DNA of 64,000 nucleotides, from contig LSAX01000004.1 in the NCBI GenBank assembly GCA_001557505.1, positions 3,534,001 through 3,598,000 on the forward strand, written 5' to 3'. Position numbers and translations under genes: made by a program. The notes beneath the pieces are model-generated. The model was not told the origin of the DNA. It saw only the letters and a list, made by a program, of their open reading frames with translations, and ran no database searches. Positions 32,539 through 45,900 of this stretch are shown here, one piece after another (the stretch's first letter is position 1; each line of letters opens with the position of its first letter). This DNA comes from Reticulascus tulasneorum (lineage: Eukaryota; Ascomycota; Sordariomycetes; Glomerellales; Reticulascaceae).

Positions 32539-34727
32539 CGTTACGATCTGTATCGCTTACGGATATCTTGATAGGAACAAGAACAAGTCGCTCAGACAAA
32601 GACTAAGATGTTGGTGATAGAGAGTCTTTTAAAGCTCTAGTGAAGCTAATGCCACAATAACGAGAAAATTGATCGAATTACTGGTGGTTGTCTATGGAGA
32701 AGGCTTTCGAGCCAGCAGTTGCAGAAACACATGGATAATTATAAAAAAAAACAAACAGCATCGCACCCTTGTGTCCCAAGCCCGCTGGTCCCCGACCAAG
32801 CTAGATCCGAGGGTCCTTTCCCTCTCGGAAAGACAAAAAAAGAATTCATTGTCCAGGGGGCAAAAGATAAGCCGAGTGTTCCAAGGCCTTTTCTGTGCTG
32901 TCAGCTTCGTGTTCAGCGATCCCATGTCCAGTTGGGCCCTATTCTGTGCTAGCCTCCCGTGCCCACCTCGACTAACCATGCAGAAGTAGTTCAATGGTGT
33001 GAGTCGGGAGGGGGGGGCATTAGTACCAATGCGTAGCATTCAATCGTATTCCAGGGGCAAGGGTGGTGTATACGAGGTTTTGGTAGCCAATAAAGGCAAG
33101 CAAACCCCTGGGCGGATGCAGGTTAGTGAAAGTTGACCAAAGCTGACGCGCTCGGAAATCGTGATTTTTACCCCTGGGCGATGGACCTTAATCATCATCC
33201 AAAAGATAACTAGCCGCATCCCCCCTGAGTCTATGCTTCTTTGACAACTTGATTGGCATGACGCCTCGCCACGTGGAAATGCAAATGGCCAACATCGCCA
33301 GCCCGGGCCAGCCCAGCTCTGTGGTGAGGTGTACTACGTACGTAGTAGAATGACAAAAATCAGAGTGCTTTCAATCGGGTCTCGTCAAGTTTGTAATCCT
33401 TGAGAAAACTCGTGTAACGCGAGAACATTCGCTGCCCACCAAGAATACGGGGCCCTGAACTACCATGAACCTAGTCTAGTACCTTAGATTTTGTGACTGA
33501 CCAACAATCTGACATGTGGTCATCATTCGATAGCCGCATGATACAGACTTAAAACGAGAAGCTTCCACCGCAAATCCCGAGGGCTTTGATGCTGATGTCG
33601 CGCACAAGTCCTCGGAGGAACGCGAAAGGTTGGGTTCAATTCCAAACCTGAATTTTGCTGGCCCGATTTGTGGCCAAAACATTGAGGTGCTGTAGTCATC
33701 AGACACGTGGTTGCGAACATATGGGGGCTTGGTCGACACACACGCCAAAGTGGCGTGTGCTTTTTTAGCAATGGCGCTAAAAGTTGGAACCCGGAGGCTT
33801 TATTCCTCCTCTGGGCTCCACTGGATGTAGTCTTTTCCAATGGGATGTCAATATCGAAGAAGCTGCTGCAGCTATAGGACTGTTATTCCACACGAGAGAA
33901 AGAGCAGCCAGCACGCGCTTGTCGGGTTTGGGAGTAATGACCATTTTCTACGAGGGGATGGTATATGTCTCCTGAGGAACGATATGTGGCAACTGCAGGA
34001 CCTCGGAATAATCGCCCACCACGTTCAGGACCGGCAGGCGGAGTAGAACGCACCACGGCACTCACTTGCCACACCAAGGTGGACGCCATATTGATGAGAG
34101 GTTACATAGTGGTCCGATTGGGTACCTGGGTAACATCTCACAGCTATCTAATTTAATTAAATGCGGGCACCCGACGGACGGGTCGTACCGATCTGGCGGG
34201 AATAATCTAGCATATTGCGGGGGACGTAGCAAACTGTCTGGAGTCGTCTACGTAGTGCCGCACTGGCCTTGATGGAGATGGAGCGTCATGTAACTTACTT
34301 CCGCAGTCTCAATCCTGGAACTGGGGTCAATTAATACAAGGGTGCATTTGAGTGTGCACTAGCAACCCGGGCTTTCTGTCCAGCATTCTCCACCGAACAC
34401 ACGAACTCGAACTCAGCTTTGGGCGATGTTTTTACCCCTGTTAAACGAGCAGCTAATTTGCGAAATGGATCTTTACAGCTCGCCTAGCAAGCTAATTTCA
34501 TCATTGCAGACACGCGCTGTCGATTACACATATGTGCTTGCCGACCTCCCCGCAGGTGATTCGGCAGGAGTAACTCCTGACCTTGGCATTGAAGAGCATC
34601 ATGTTATCTTGTGGCAACAAATTGGACTCGATTTCTAGCACCCAGTTCCTCCCTTCCCTCGTGGCAAAGTCGCGTGTAAGTCATGCCGTCCAATTCTTCG
34701 GGAACTCCATGACACTTAGCCCGCCGT
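32539..34727. other. 2.2-kb gene-poor region
   Basis: Several short overlapping ORFs, none with a motif. It contains the 16-bp palindrome TACTACGTACGTAGTA at 33332-33347 and a G8 run near 33011. I see no gene. Confidence 0.45.
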
Positions 34728-35882
34728 CTATGAATCAACCAGTTCCTGGGCATTGCCAGAACTGAACCCCGAATACTGGCATCCATTCACTAAACCTCCA
34801 GTAGCATTGCCTGTGAATCCACCAATGTGAGCCGTCTTGCTGGCTGGGAACCAGTAAACTGTCTGGGTAAAGTAGATGGCAAATCTCCAATGCTCATTCG
34901 TGCCCGGTGACACGAGATCTAGAACATACCCACTGAAACGCGACTCGGGAAGCTTGACAGTTGCTCCAGGAGCTGCTGCCAGATGGACCGGGCCATCGTT
35001 GGTCAATGTGATGGTACTGTATGGCACAGAATCCGATCGCTGGTTGTTCGCAGTCCGGAAGACGACTTTGCGGTCTCTGAATAGAACCATGCTAAACTGA
35101 ACACCGCCAAGCTTTGATTCGTGCGTCCAACCAATGAATCGATAGGGTCCCACCTCTCCTCGCATCATGTCCCAGCTGGAGCTGATGCTTCCCCAAGACA
35201 GTGAGTTCCAGTTCCGTTCTCGGCCGCCAAACCCGTCAAAAACGAATGGTGTGCCGCGGATTGTAATGTTTACTTTCACCGTTCCCACCGGGACAATCTC
35301 CTCCCAGTATAACAGCGGTGCAAAAAGTGGATCTCCGCTGGCATTGGGATACTCCAGGCCATTTGGGTAGATGGGTGGAACAAGAGCATCCATGGTAATC
35401 GTTCCTTGCACTGTTGGCGAGCTAATTGTAACAAGTGTGTGCTTGTAGTCCTTCTTGGCGAGAAACTGCCACTGCGTATCCGACGTGGTATTATACCACA
35501 GTCCGGTAGTAGTTATTGGGCAATCCTCGATGGTTGATGCATCGGTGAATGCGAACTCCATGTATCGCGTTCCGTTTGGCCAAACAGCCGATAAAAAGAT
35601 TCGCTGTGCCGCAACAATGGGGCCGACAGTTCCACGACTAAAAGTCAAGGCCATTCCCATGAGTCCATCTGCCGAAACGGCATCGTAGGACCAGTCTTCA
35701 ACCGCGGTGCTGTTGTATACTGGAATCATGATGGCATCAAGATTTTTTAGGGGATCGTTGTTCATCTCGACGGGTCCTTCGACATGGACGCCATGGAGAG
35801 CTGGGTACTTGGAGCATGTCGAATTTTGCGCCCTCGTGACTAAACAAAGAGATAAAAGAACTAGGGCGGGCCACATTGTCAT
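34728..35882 (-). CDS. secreted CrtC/Diels-Alderase-like protein
   Basis: Single exon, 384 residues, with signal peptide about 1-18 (MTMWPALVLLSLCLVTRA). Segments VEDWSYDAVSADGLMGMAL, FDGFGGRERNWNS and RFIGWTHESKLGGVQF resemble the hydroxyneurosporene-synthase/CrtC-like two-lipocalin fold (W-x-D-A-V-S...; G-x-x-E-R/H-N-W), which in fungi includes pericyclases (Diels-Alderases such as Fsa2 and CghA, and secreted hetero-Diels-Alderase relatives). Such enzymes shape a reactive polyketide or terpenoid in a pocket and need no cofactor. The assignment is by pattern only and no polyketide synthase or terpene cyclase lies in the window. Many N-x-S/T sites agree with secretion. It is divergent from the Zn2Cys6 gene at 36438 across 555 bp. 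Confidence 0.6.
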   Translation of the reverse strand: MTMWPALVLLSLCLVTRAQNSTCSKYPALHGVHVEGPVEMNNDPLKNLDAIMIPVYNSTAVEDWSYDAVSADGLMGMALTFSRGTVGPIVAAQRIFLSAVWPNGTRYMEFAFTDASTIEDCPITTTGLWYNTTSDTQWQFLAKKDYKHTLVTISSPTVQGTITMDALVPPIYPNGLEYPNASGDPLFAPLLYWEEIVPVGTVKVNITIRGTPFVFDGFGGRERNWNSLSWGSISSSWDMMRGEVGPYRFIGWTHESKLGGVQFSMVLFRDRKVVFRTANNQRSDSVPYSTITLTNDGPVHLAAAPGATVKLPESRFSGYVLDLVSPGTNEHWRFAIYFTQTVYWFPASKTAHIGGFTGNATGGLVNGCQYSGFSSGNAQELVDS

Positions 35883-36437
35883 TGTCGTATGTCAACTGCA
35901 GTTTTTGATCTTTATGATTGTGGTAGCTGCAATTGAAGTTGATGAGATGAGGTGCAAATACAAACTCGTCACTTCATGATATGATACGCTCTTTATATGC
36001 GACGCATCTCTTCTTCTTCGGAGTATTAATCGTTGATCAGGCCATACGTATGCATAGGTGACGAGACTTCGCAAGGACGTACTGAATGTAGTACAACCTA
36101 GCTATCCATGTTCAAAATGGCTTCTTTGAGTGAAGGATCCCTATATCCCAGAAATAATATATCATCAGAGTAATATCGACGGGATTGCTGGAAGATCACG
36201 CTAAACCGAATATGGTACATCCTTCCGACGTGACGGGTGCGGAGCAGGGACGGCATGGCTTAGCAGGCGCAGCACCACAAGCCTACGACAGCATTGCATC
36301 TCACTCATTTCTGCAAGTGCTGTGCTTCAGCCTTTTGAGAGTTCTCTCAAGCTGATGAGTATTATGAAAATCTCAACATTCAATAATCCCTATTGCAATT
36401 CTGCATACAGCCTTCCCTGTGTGCCAACGCCCTGGTC
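35883..36437. promoter_or_regulatory. divergent promoter between CrtC-like gene and Zn2Cys6 activator
   Basis: A 555-bp head-to-head spacer with no gene. Divergent pairing of a regulator with an enzyme gene is common in fungal metabolic clusters; co-regulation is inferred. No specific CGG-type binding palindrome was confirmed. Confidence 0.45.
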
Positions 36438-38115
36438 ATGGTCTACAATGGTCCCAGCAAGGGCTGCAAATTATGCAGGATGCGCCGGATTAAGGTATTC
36501 AGTCCCAATATGAGCCGCACCTCCTTGCAAATCTTAATTCTTGTAGTGTGATCAGAGCACACCAAGCTGCGGCAACTGCACAAAACGTGGCCGAACCTGT
36601 CCCGGCTATCACGATCTGTTCGAGAACCGTCATCGGGACCAAACAACAAAGATGATAACGCGATGCGCGCATAAGAGGCCATCCCACAGTTCCACGTTGG
36701 TAAAGACAAGTACTCCGTACTGTCAGGCGGTGCTAGAAGTCTCACAGACCTCTTCAGCTGCGACGACATCTCCTGCAGGCCTTCTACTATCAAGTCTACT
36801 TCCCGAAGTCGAGTCCGTTGCTTTGAGTTTCTTCGTCCAGAACTACTGCAGGAATCGAGACACAGAGACAAACACTTCCTTCTTCGGTCTCCTACCTGCA
36901 ATGTATGAAAAGTCGTCCCGTACTTCTGCGCTAGCACTCGCCACAAAGGCATTGGCAATCAGGATCACCTCTCTTTGGAGCCTACGGGGCAGTGACACGG
37001 CCAAAGCATTCCAGCTCTACTCTCAGGCTGTGGCAGCCATGAATATTGCGGTTAAAAGTCCAGCTCAATGCCAATCTGACGAAACCTTGATGGCGGCACT
37101 AGTCCTGAAAACCTACAACAGCGTCACCAATGATTTCAGTTTCAACCTATCTGTGGATGTTCATACGCCCGGCATTGTCGCCCTTCTGGAACATAGGGCG
37201 CAGCTCAACGGCAGGGATGAACAATCTCGTAGAATACTAGTCACGATTCGAAACACTTTCGTTCAAGAGGCCTTGATGGGAAATCCTTTTGACAAGAGCT
37301 TATATGATACTTGGCAGGGATATGCACGACTACCACAGACACCTTCTATCTTGATCGACGACCTAGCCATCAGGTACCTCGAAGTAAAGAATATGTTGCA
37401 GTTGGCTGATAAGGATTATCACCGAAGCAAGTCGGGCACGGTCGATGATATCTACAGTTCAGTGCTAGCCCAGTCAGTACATCTGGCAGACAAATGTACC
37501 GACTGGCTTAAAGTCCTCCCGGATCAATGGCGTTCCTGGTCCATCGACAGCTCCGAGGTGGACGCTTCAGTCAGGTTAGCTGGAATGTATGGCACAAAGT
37601 GTGACGTTTATGCCAATCTGTCAGTCGCCAATGCACGAAACTGGCAGCGTGTCATTGAGCTTGGTGTTCTTCATCTCATTCGCGGATGCCTCGGTACGAC
37701 AGGGCCGTTGTACAACGAAGAGTATCCGTCTATTCGAGAACAAGATATTGTATCCCGGATACAAACTATTGTGGATGAGATTTGTGCTAGTGTCCCATTT
37801 TGCACAGGCGACATGATGCGACCTGCCAGCCCTATTCTTGGCGAGAACATTTGCTTCCCTCACGCAGAGGTATTGACAGCAAGTCAGAACTTTTGTACTC
37901 TACCCATCTCGCTGGTGGGGCACGAAAGGCAAATAGCATCGTCGGGAGCAATGCTGCTTAAGCGCACGCTAGAGATGGTGGTTGGCATGGTCAGGGATAG
38001 CTGCAGAAACAACCCTAATGAGATATTGCGGCCAGGCCAGATGGCGTGGATTACTTCACAGATCTTGCGGTTCCAGCGGATTTTGCACCCTAGAGCTTAC
38101 GACTTGGCGACGTGA
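36438..38115 (+). CDS. Zn2Cys6 transcription factor
   Basis: Exons: 36438-36494 and 36547-38115; the 52-nt intron (GTATTC..CTTGTAG) splits the zinc cluster between ..RRIK and CDQS. The spliced N-terminus gives C-x2-C-x6-C-x5-C-x2-C-x6-C (GCKLCRMRRIK | CDQSTPSCGNC..GRTC), a binuclear Gal4-type DNA-binding domain, followed by PGYHDLFE. The remaining about 490 residues form the fungal-specific regulatory domain (Fungal_trans_2 type: FFVQNYC...LPAMYE, TLMAALVLKTYN, HTPGIVALLEHR). The product has 541 residues. A further in-frame 48-nt intron is possible at 36700-36747 (GTAAAG..CACAG). The first 19 codons are too short for automatic ORF calling and would be missed without the splice. It may control its divergent neighbour. 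Confidence 0.87.
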
Positions 38116-40368
38116 TGACCCAATTCATTAGTACTCTGACGGTTGAGCTTATGGATGAAGGGATCCACTGGCATATATTATAGAATATAGGCATTCAGGA
38201 AAGAACAGCCAACGGAGTACTTATCCAGAAGACTGAAGAAGGCAATGACTGCTCGTGAACATAGACCTGTTTTCAGAGTTAATTCTTGGTACGCTCAGAG
38301 AAAGAGGGTATGGCTCAACAACATACAAATGATTCTTATGAGTTGGTTCAAAGTTTGCGTTCTTCAGGTTTGGTAACTCTAGAGACACGTGAACTTTCCT
38401 TTACTGCCATTGCAATGCAGACTGCTTCAAGCCCCGAGGCGGAGGGCAGTTTATCGTTTGAGGTAGAGGGTCTGTAAATCTATAGTCTGCCAAGTAGTTT
38501 GGATTTAGAGAGTCTATCTGTCATCGACCTACTAGCAACAAAGATCGAGGTCTCCAAATCTGACTCAACAAACAAGCAAAGCCATTCACTTTCGACCATG
38601 AATACATTAGATTCTGAAAGCAAGGATAAAGCTCGCAGTTTATAGTTCCTCGTAGTATGAATGCCAATCCGCTGATCAGAATCACACCGTCGAGGTGGTT
38701 GATGTAAAAAAAATAATGAACTGCAATAAGATTATGCAGCGAAGAGCTTGATCTATTATTCCGCAGTACCAGATTGATGTTGAAGGAGAAACCGACCAAG
38801 ACATCCGAATACTTCTCAAATGTTTCGGAAACGGAAATACCTGGTGCTGATTAGAACGGAGGAACGGATGTCGGATCATTGAACGGAACTCTAGATGTCA
38901 ACATGCAACATTCGGAATGCAATCCTTGGCTGCGGAGCAATACGAGGGTCGAGCACGCACTGATAACGGGTTAGAATAGGTAGTAACTTGACAACGCACT
39001 AGATTAACATGTCATTATGTGAACAAGATCGAAAGCTCCAGCGAAATGCCAGTGAGGATGTGACATTAAACCGGAATGCTGCATTCCTGTGTCTGAATTG
39101 CAGAGAGGATGCTGTCGGAGTCGATCAAAGAATCAGAAGGTGGTATTGAGACGACACAGACATGTCAAGCATTCGTCAATCATTTGTCAACTCGAAGCCA
39201 AGAGAACTGCTGGACATGCCGAGCAGTACTGATACCTTCCACATGCACAAGACACAAGTAACGATAGTAATCCTCAGGATACTAGCCGACTTGTTGCCGG
39301 GAGACTGGCCTATCCTGTTGGTTTACATAAGCTAGTAGCCAAATTCCTTCGAGGACAAGGCAGATTCGGCCCATTTGATTGAACGCATTGCGCCGTACAG
39401 TGAAGAAACTGGGCCGGCAGACAGTTAGTCAGGGTACCGCCCTTCCCTGTCGCCGATTGATCCATCTTGCAGAGATCTGCAAAGCATCGACCAGTACCCT
39501 GATTCCCCAGTGCGCTGCCTCAAGTGCCCGAAGGATCCTCCCGTTGCAGTACCGGAGCTGTCTCGGAGCTACTAAGTCGGACACTAACGAGATATGGGGG
39601 TGAAATTAAGCTTTCGTGGGGGAAGCCTCATCGGCCGCCGATACGATGGTAGCCCCGATAAGCGCTGATAATGGGCCTAATTAGGAAGTCCGGCCGGATA
39701 AGGAAGGACAGCGGCGCACGCCACATCGGCACATGAGCCCAAGACCTCGTCAACTGATGCCGTGGCTCTTGGTACTGCAGTCTTGGTGGCAGCCGACGGC
39801 AGTGGTGGTGGTGGGCATGTCACGTTGCGATCAGTGCGCTCAGGCTTTTAGGATCTGTCCCGCACCAGCAGATGTCGCGTTCTGGTATGGGAGTTTGACG
39901 TGACTCCTGTCACCTTCGGGCAGTGTCGAAATGGGGCAGTTCCTAGTCCAAGCTGACGGCCACTGCTACTACAAAGGGTGGCATTTGGGTGTGAGTGCAG
40001 ACGCATGCGACTCCTCAGCGCTACCCGAAGGGTTTTGGACAGGTCGGGGTTGTGATAAGGGTTTTCGTCGTCATCGTGCTCCTCTCCCGATGTCGCTTTG
40101 GGAGCCAGCGTCCAAATTCGTAGTCATGCTAGTATTGCACAAGGCGATGATGGTGGCAGCTGCTCCAGAGAACGACATTCCTATGAGGAAGGTAAAACTC
40201 ATCGTCGTGTGAAGTATCGAGCGAGTCCGATGGATTCTATGATAAATAGCTGGCGCATTTCCAGCATTAGGAACTTCTTACACTGCGCTCTACAGAACAA
40301 GATCAGACTCAGACGCTCGGCCAACTTAAAGGAAATCAAACCAGTCACATCGATTTCAAGAATTCAAG
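38116..40368. other. 2.2-kb gene-poor region
   Basis: No gene supported; ORFs at 38286, 39379 and 39931 have no motif and no partner exons. The last few hundred bases are the promoter of the protease gene. Confidence 0.45.
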
Positions 40369-41788
<1,420 letters not shown>

Positions 41789-42985
41789 ATTTAGACTTTT
41801 GTCTCTGAGACCTGCAAGTAAGTAGGCAATGGCCCAAGAGTCTAGGCCAGGAATGTGTCGGTGGTGACAGTAGTGCAGGCGAGGACATTTATGTCAGCGA
41901 TGATTAGATGGTTGAGGAGTCATGGTTACATTCAATGTGTTTGAGGGCTTGTGGCAGCATTGGTTTCGTTTGTCATTTTAGCATAGTGCCTAGGGTCTTC
42001 CTAGTTAAACAAATCCAATTCATGGGACTCGCTGCAGTCTCCACGACACTGGCCACGAGGCGACGGCTTCGAAAATGGGTGATCGTAGTGGTACCTACAC
42101 AAGTCGAGGCTCGGACTGGTATAAGCGAACGATATCTAAAGAGATGTTGAATCTGTTCAGTATCCTCATTTCAACATACCCGCAAACCATCCTCACGCTG
42201 AAAGTCCTCAATCCATTCTGCTGCCCACTGCACGCATGATCCCACTCAAACAACAGACGATCCATCATCCGCCAGCTGCAGTGGCGTGATGAATGGGTGC
42301 ATGGGTTCCCGGAGTGAATAGGTCCCGGGGTTACAGCAGGCTAATCACAGAGCTCTGGAGCACTGCACCTGCATTCAGGTACCTGAGGTGTTGGAGTGCA
42401 GTAATTCTCACTAAGGTACCTAGGCATTAGTGTGCGCCCGTGGAGGAGAGCGCGTGCACGTGATAGCGCGTAAAACCCGTGAAAAGAAAGGGTTCCTGGC
42501 TTTCGCTAATGATTCGTTCGCGGATAATTAACTTGATGTCGACCATGGAGCGCAGTCCACAATGACGCGGGCGCAAACCATCGGACAGGCTGAGAAGATG
42601 GCTCTGGAAGGGGGAAATGAGTCTCAGGACAGCCTGCTCGTTCTTGAGAGATACGTGACAGAATTCGGTGTCGGCGCGGTACGTGGAAGAAAAAGCAGAA
42701 AGTGGCGCTCGATGCCTGCAAACCCCACTAACGGTTCTTGGGTCCAGACGAGCAGCTCGCCACCTCCACCACGCAATCAATCAGCAATCCACGGCGAAGT
42801 GGGCAGATACGACGGTAAGAGGCATTGCCTTGCTCTCTTCTTTAACAACGATCGCTTATGTATCTATAAAGCGGAACCCGCAATTGAGCAAGTTGTGTTG
42901 AATGTGGGATTGGAGATTCCCTCGGTTCGCCACCCCCTCCCCGGTCATCGCAGGGATCTGATGCTGGGATGGCACTGACCAGAAG
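41789..42985. other. intergenic / 5' region of the BRCT gene
   Basis: The right part may contain first exons of the Rad9/Crb2-like gene: 42598-42678 encodes MALEGGNESQDSLLVLE and ends at a GTACGT donor, and 42748-42814 lies between a CACTAAC..CAG acceptor and a GTAAGA donor. I could not find an acceptor that joins these to 42986 in frame, so they are left out of the model. Confidence 0.4.
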
Positions 42986-45900
42986 ATGCAGGTTCGACAT
43001 GTCCAGCATCCACGTCCTGCCAGCGAAAATCAGCAACAGCCAAAGTTGACGAACTCGGTGCCCGAACCGGTGGTTGAGAGGAACCTACAGCCTCCAAAAG
43101 ACCCGGCGCCGAAATCCTCCTTGACGTGGGAGCCCGAAGGCGACGCGATCGTTCCGCCTTTCCATCCGGGCAATCCGCAATGCCCCGTCGAAAACATACC
43201 AAGCCCTCTCGAGAAATCGGACGTGCTACCACGAGTCCCGTCGTCTAGCGTACCCCCAAAGAAGGCCAGCATGGAGGTATCGCAGCAGTCGCCGACACAG
43301 AACAATGACGAGCGAGACTACGAGAGATATTTTGACGGACAGTCGCAGCGTTCAACCAGCCCATTATCTTCCCAGGCAGCCCCAACCCACGCCACCCACG
43401 CAACGTCCAACGAACACCGAACACTACACGAGGATGACACTGGCGCCGTGGACTTTGGCAATCTGAGCCATCTGGCCCACCATGAGTCGCAGTTTCTGGA
43501 GGAGCCCTCATCGATACCTGAAGATACGGGAATTCTAAATACACGGGGGGCATGGCGAAGGCGATATTCCAGCTCGCAGCAAGCGTCGTCCCTACAGAAA
43601 CATGACGGACCATCTCCGTATCGCCCAGCAGCATTCGCACCTGAGACGCCTGCACCGCCGCAGAATCCCTTTGCGGGCAATGCGAGGTTGGTCGGGGCAG
43701 CCCTAGCTGGGTCCCAGCTCTTTGGCCAGACGCAAGTCTCTTCGGCGTTGAAGAGAGTCAGCCCGACGTCGTCACGACCGTCACCGAATCTATTCGCCCA
43801 CAATTCAGTATCACCCAGCCTCGTCGAGTCCTCTCCTCTAAAAAACCGAGTCAACATTACGTCTCCGACCAACTGCCCCTCATCCAGTCCTCAAATACTG
43901 CGGAGAACGTTGTCACGGCCGCAAGCGGAGGAAGAGTTGACTCCCACGAACACTAGATCCACTGAGGATGCCATGGTTCCCGACTCCCCCCAATACACCT
44001 CTTCCAACAAACGGCCGGTCCCACAGCCTATAGATAGCTATGAACCAATGAGGAAGTCACAAGAGAGAAAGTCAAGTGGAGACGCGTTGGAACTAGAAAG
44101 CTCAGACGAGGAGCCTGACGAAGTGGCGGATGCTGTCCAACGACGAAAAAGAGCCATGTTGAGGAAAGAATCGGCAGCAAAACAGCTCACTGGGATTATT
44201 TTTGCTCGTTCAGGCCGCCGAGAAATCGTCGAAATCCCGTCCACCACGAAGAAAGCGAAAGTCCCCAGGTCTCAAGCAGACGAGTACATTGATCAGTGCC
44301 ATGGGAAAAGTTCCTCTGATATAGAGGATGATGAAGGAGAGTCCACAGTAGCTGACTCACAAGACCCCCATGACGTCCCGAAGCCCGAACCCGTGGAGCA
44401 CCAGAGATCGCCCGAACCAGCGGCCAGCCCGCAGTCCGTGTCTGGGTCACATGGTGATGCGGTTTCTGACAAAGCTAAAGAAACAACACACCCAACTCGG
44501 CCAAGCTCCACAAGGGGGACGTCTATATCGGACAGTTCACGCCCGATTGAAACAGTTCCAGAAACAAGTCCCACGACCACGCAGGTCGATCCGGTTACTA
44601 GCAAGCAGCATGACTCCTCTGGTGAACGCATCGCGGCGACTGCCCCGTCGCCCTCGAAGTCCTCTCGCACGTCTGCGAAAGTTGTTCACTTGCCACTTGA
44701 CATAGCGACACCACAGCCGTCCTTACCACAACCTTCAAGGCGGTCCAGTCGAAAATCGAAACCCACATTCAAAGTTCAATCCATGCAAGCCGATGTGTAT
44801 CGCATCCCAACTTCTGAAAGCATTGGTCGCGACAGCAAACTTGAATCACCAGTGACTCCACGAATTCGAGATGCCACGATATTAAAACAGGATACCAAAA
44901 CTCGAGAGACCGAAACCAATGGGGCCATAGTCTCGGATGTCAACTCGGACCAACCAGGGCCGAATGAGCTCCCATCATCACCCCCTCTCCTGAACGCCAG
45001 GGTGGCTTTGGGAATCATGCCATCCAGCCTGCACGCATCATCAGACTCAAAGCAGAACCCAACTACCCCAGTTGCTACTCCTACCGCTGCCCCAGCCCAA
45101 CTTCCTGGGTCAACGTCAACTCTCAGTGTCATGTCAACCACCCCCATGCAATCTTCAACCACGACTCCTGCAACCCAAGAGTCTGCAGCCAATCCTGCCA
45201 CGTCGCCTGCGAAGGCAAAAGGCCGCCGTCGCACGATCGACTCGTTACCTAAACTCAAGACAGACTCTGCAGCAGCCAAGCGAGGTATAGCTCGGCAGCT
45301 ACGTCGACAGAGTCGGCTGGGCTCGGCATCTACAGATGAATTGACCAGGTCTCCATCCGTGACCGGATTCGAGAACAGTATGATTCAGCCACCAAAAATA
45401 GGGCCTCGAGGGAGTCGCTTGCCCACTCTCAGTCATGCAATCAAAGATCACAACCCCAGGCCAGGAAAGCTATTCAATGGTATGGCATTCGCGATTTCGT
45501 TTCAATCCCGAAAGCCAGGTGAGAATGGCGAACAGTACGAGAAGCGCCTTGCTCACAGCAAGGATGTAGAAAAGCTCATTACGCAGGCTGGTGGCCGTCT
45601 CTTGGCAAATGGTTTCGATGAGCTCTTTGATTCTACTGCTATCAAGAGCACAGTAACAAGTCCGGTGACCGAATCCGAGGACGAAAACCCACTGGTTATC
45701 TCGGTCTCTTGTCAAACTCTTGGATTTACCGCCTTGGTTGCCGATGGACATTCTCGGAAGGTAAAGTACATGCAAGCCTTAGCGCTTGGGCTGCCTTGCA
45801 TCTCTGACCGATGGATTACTACATGCGTGGACAAGGGAGTCATTGTGGACTGGTTGCCGTATCTCCTCTGTGCCGGTCAGTCCACTTTTCTCAGGGATGC

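Noticed and set aside
33332..33347. 16-bp palindrome TACTACGTACGTAGTA
   Set aside because: TACGTA-type motifs recur at many intergenic places in the window and no gene is near; not reported as a regulatory site.
34426..34638. 70-codon plus ORF downstream of the CrtC-like gene
   Set aside because: No motif, no homology pattern and no signal peptide; likely chance.
42562..42978. 138-codon ORF as a separate gene before the BRCT gene
   Set aside because: It has donor-like and acceptor-like sites inside and an ESQDS start typical of Rad9-like N-termini; more likely broken first exons of the same gene.
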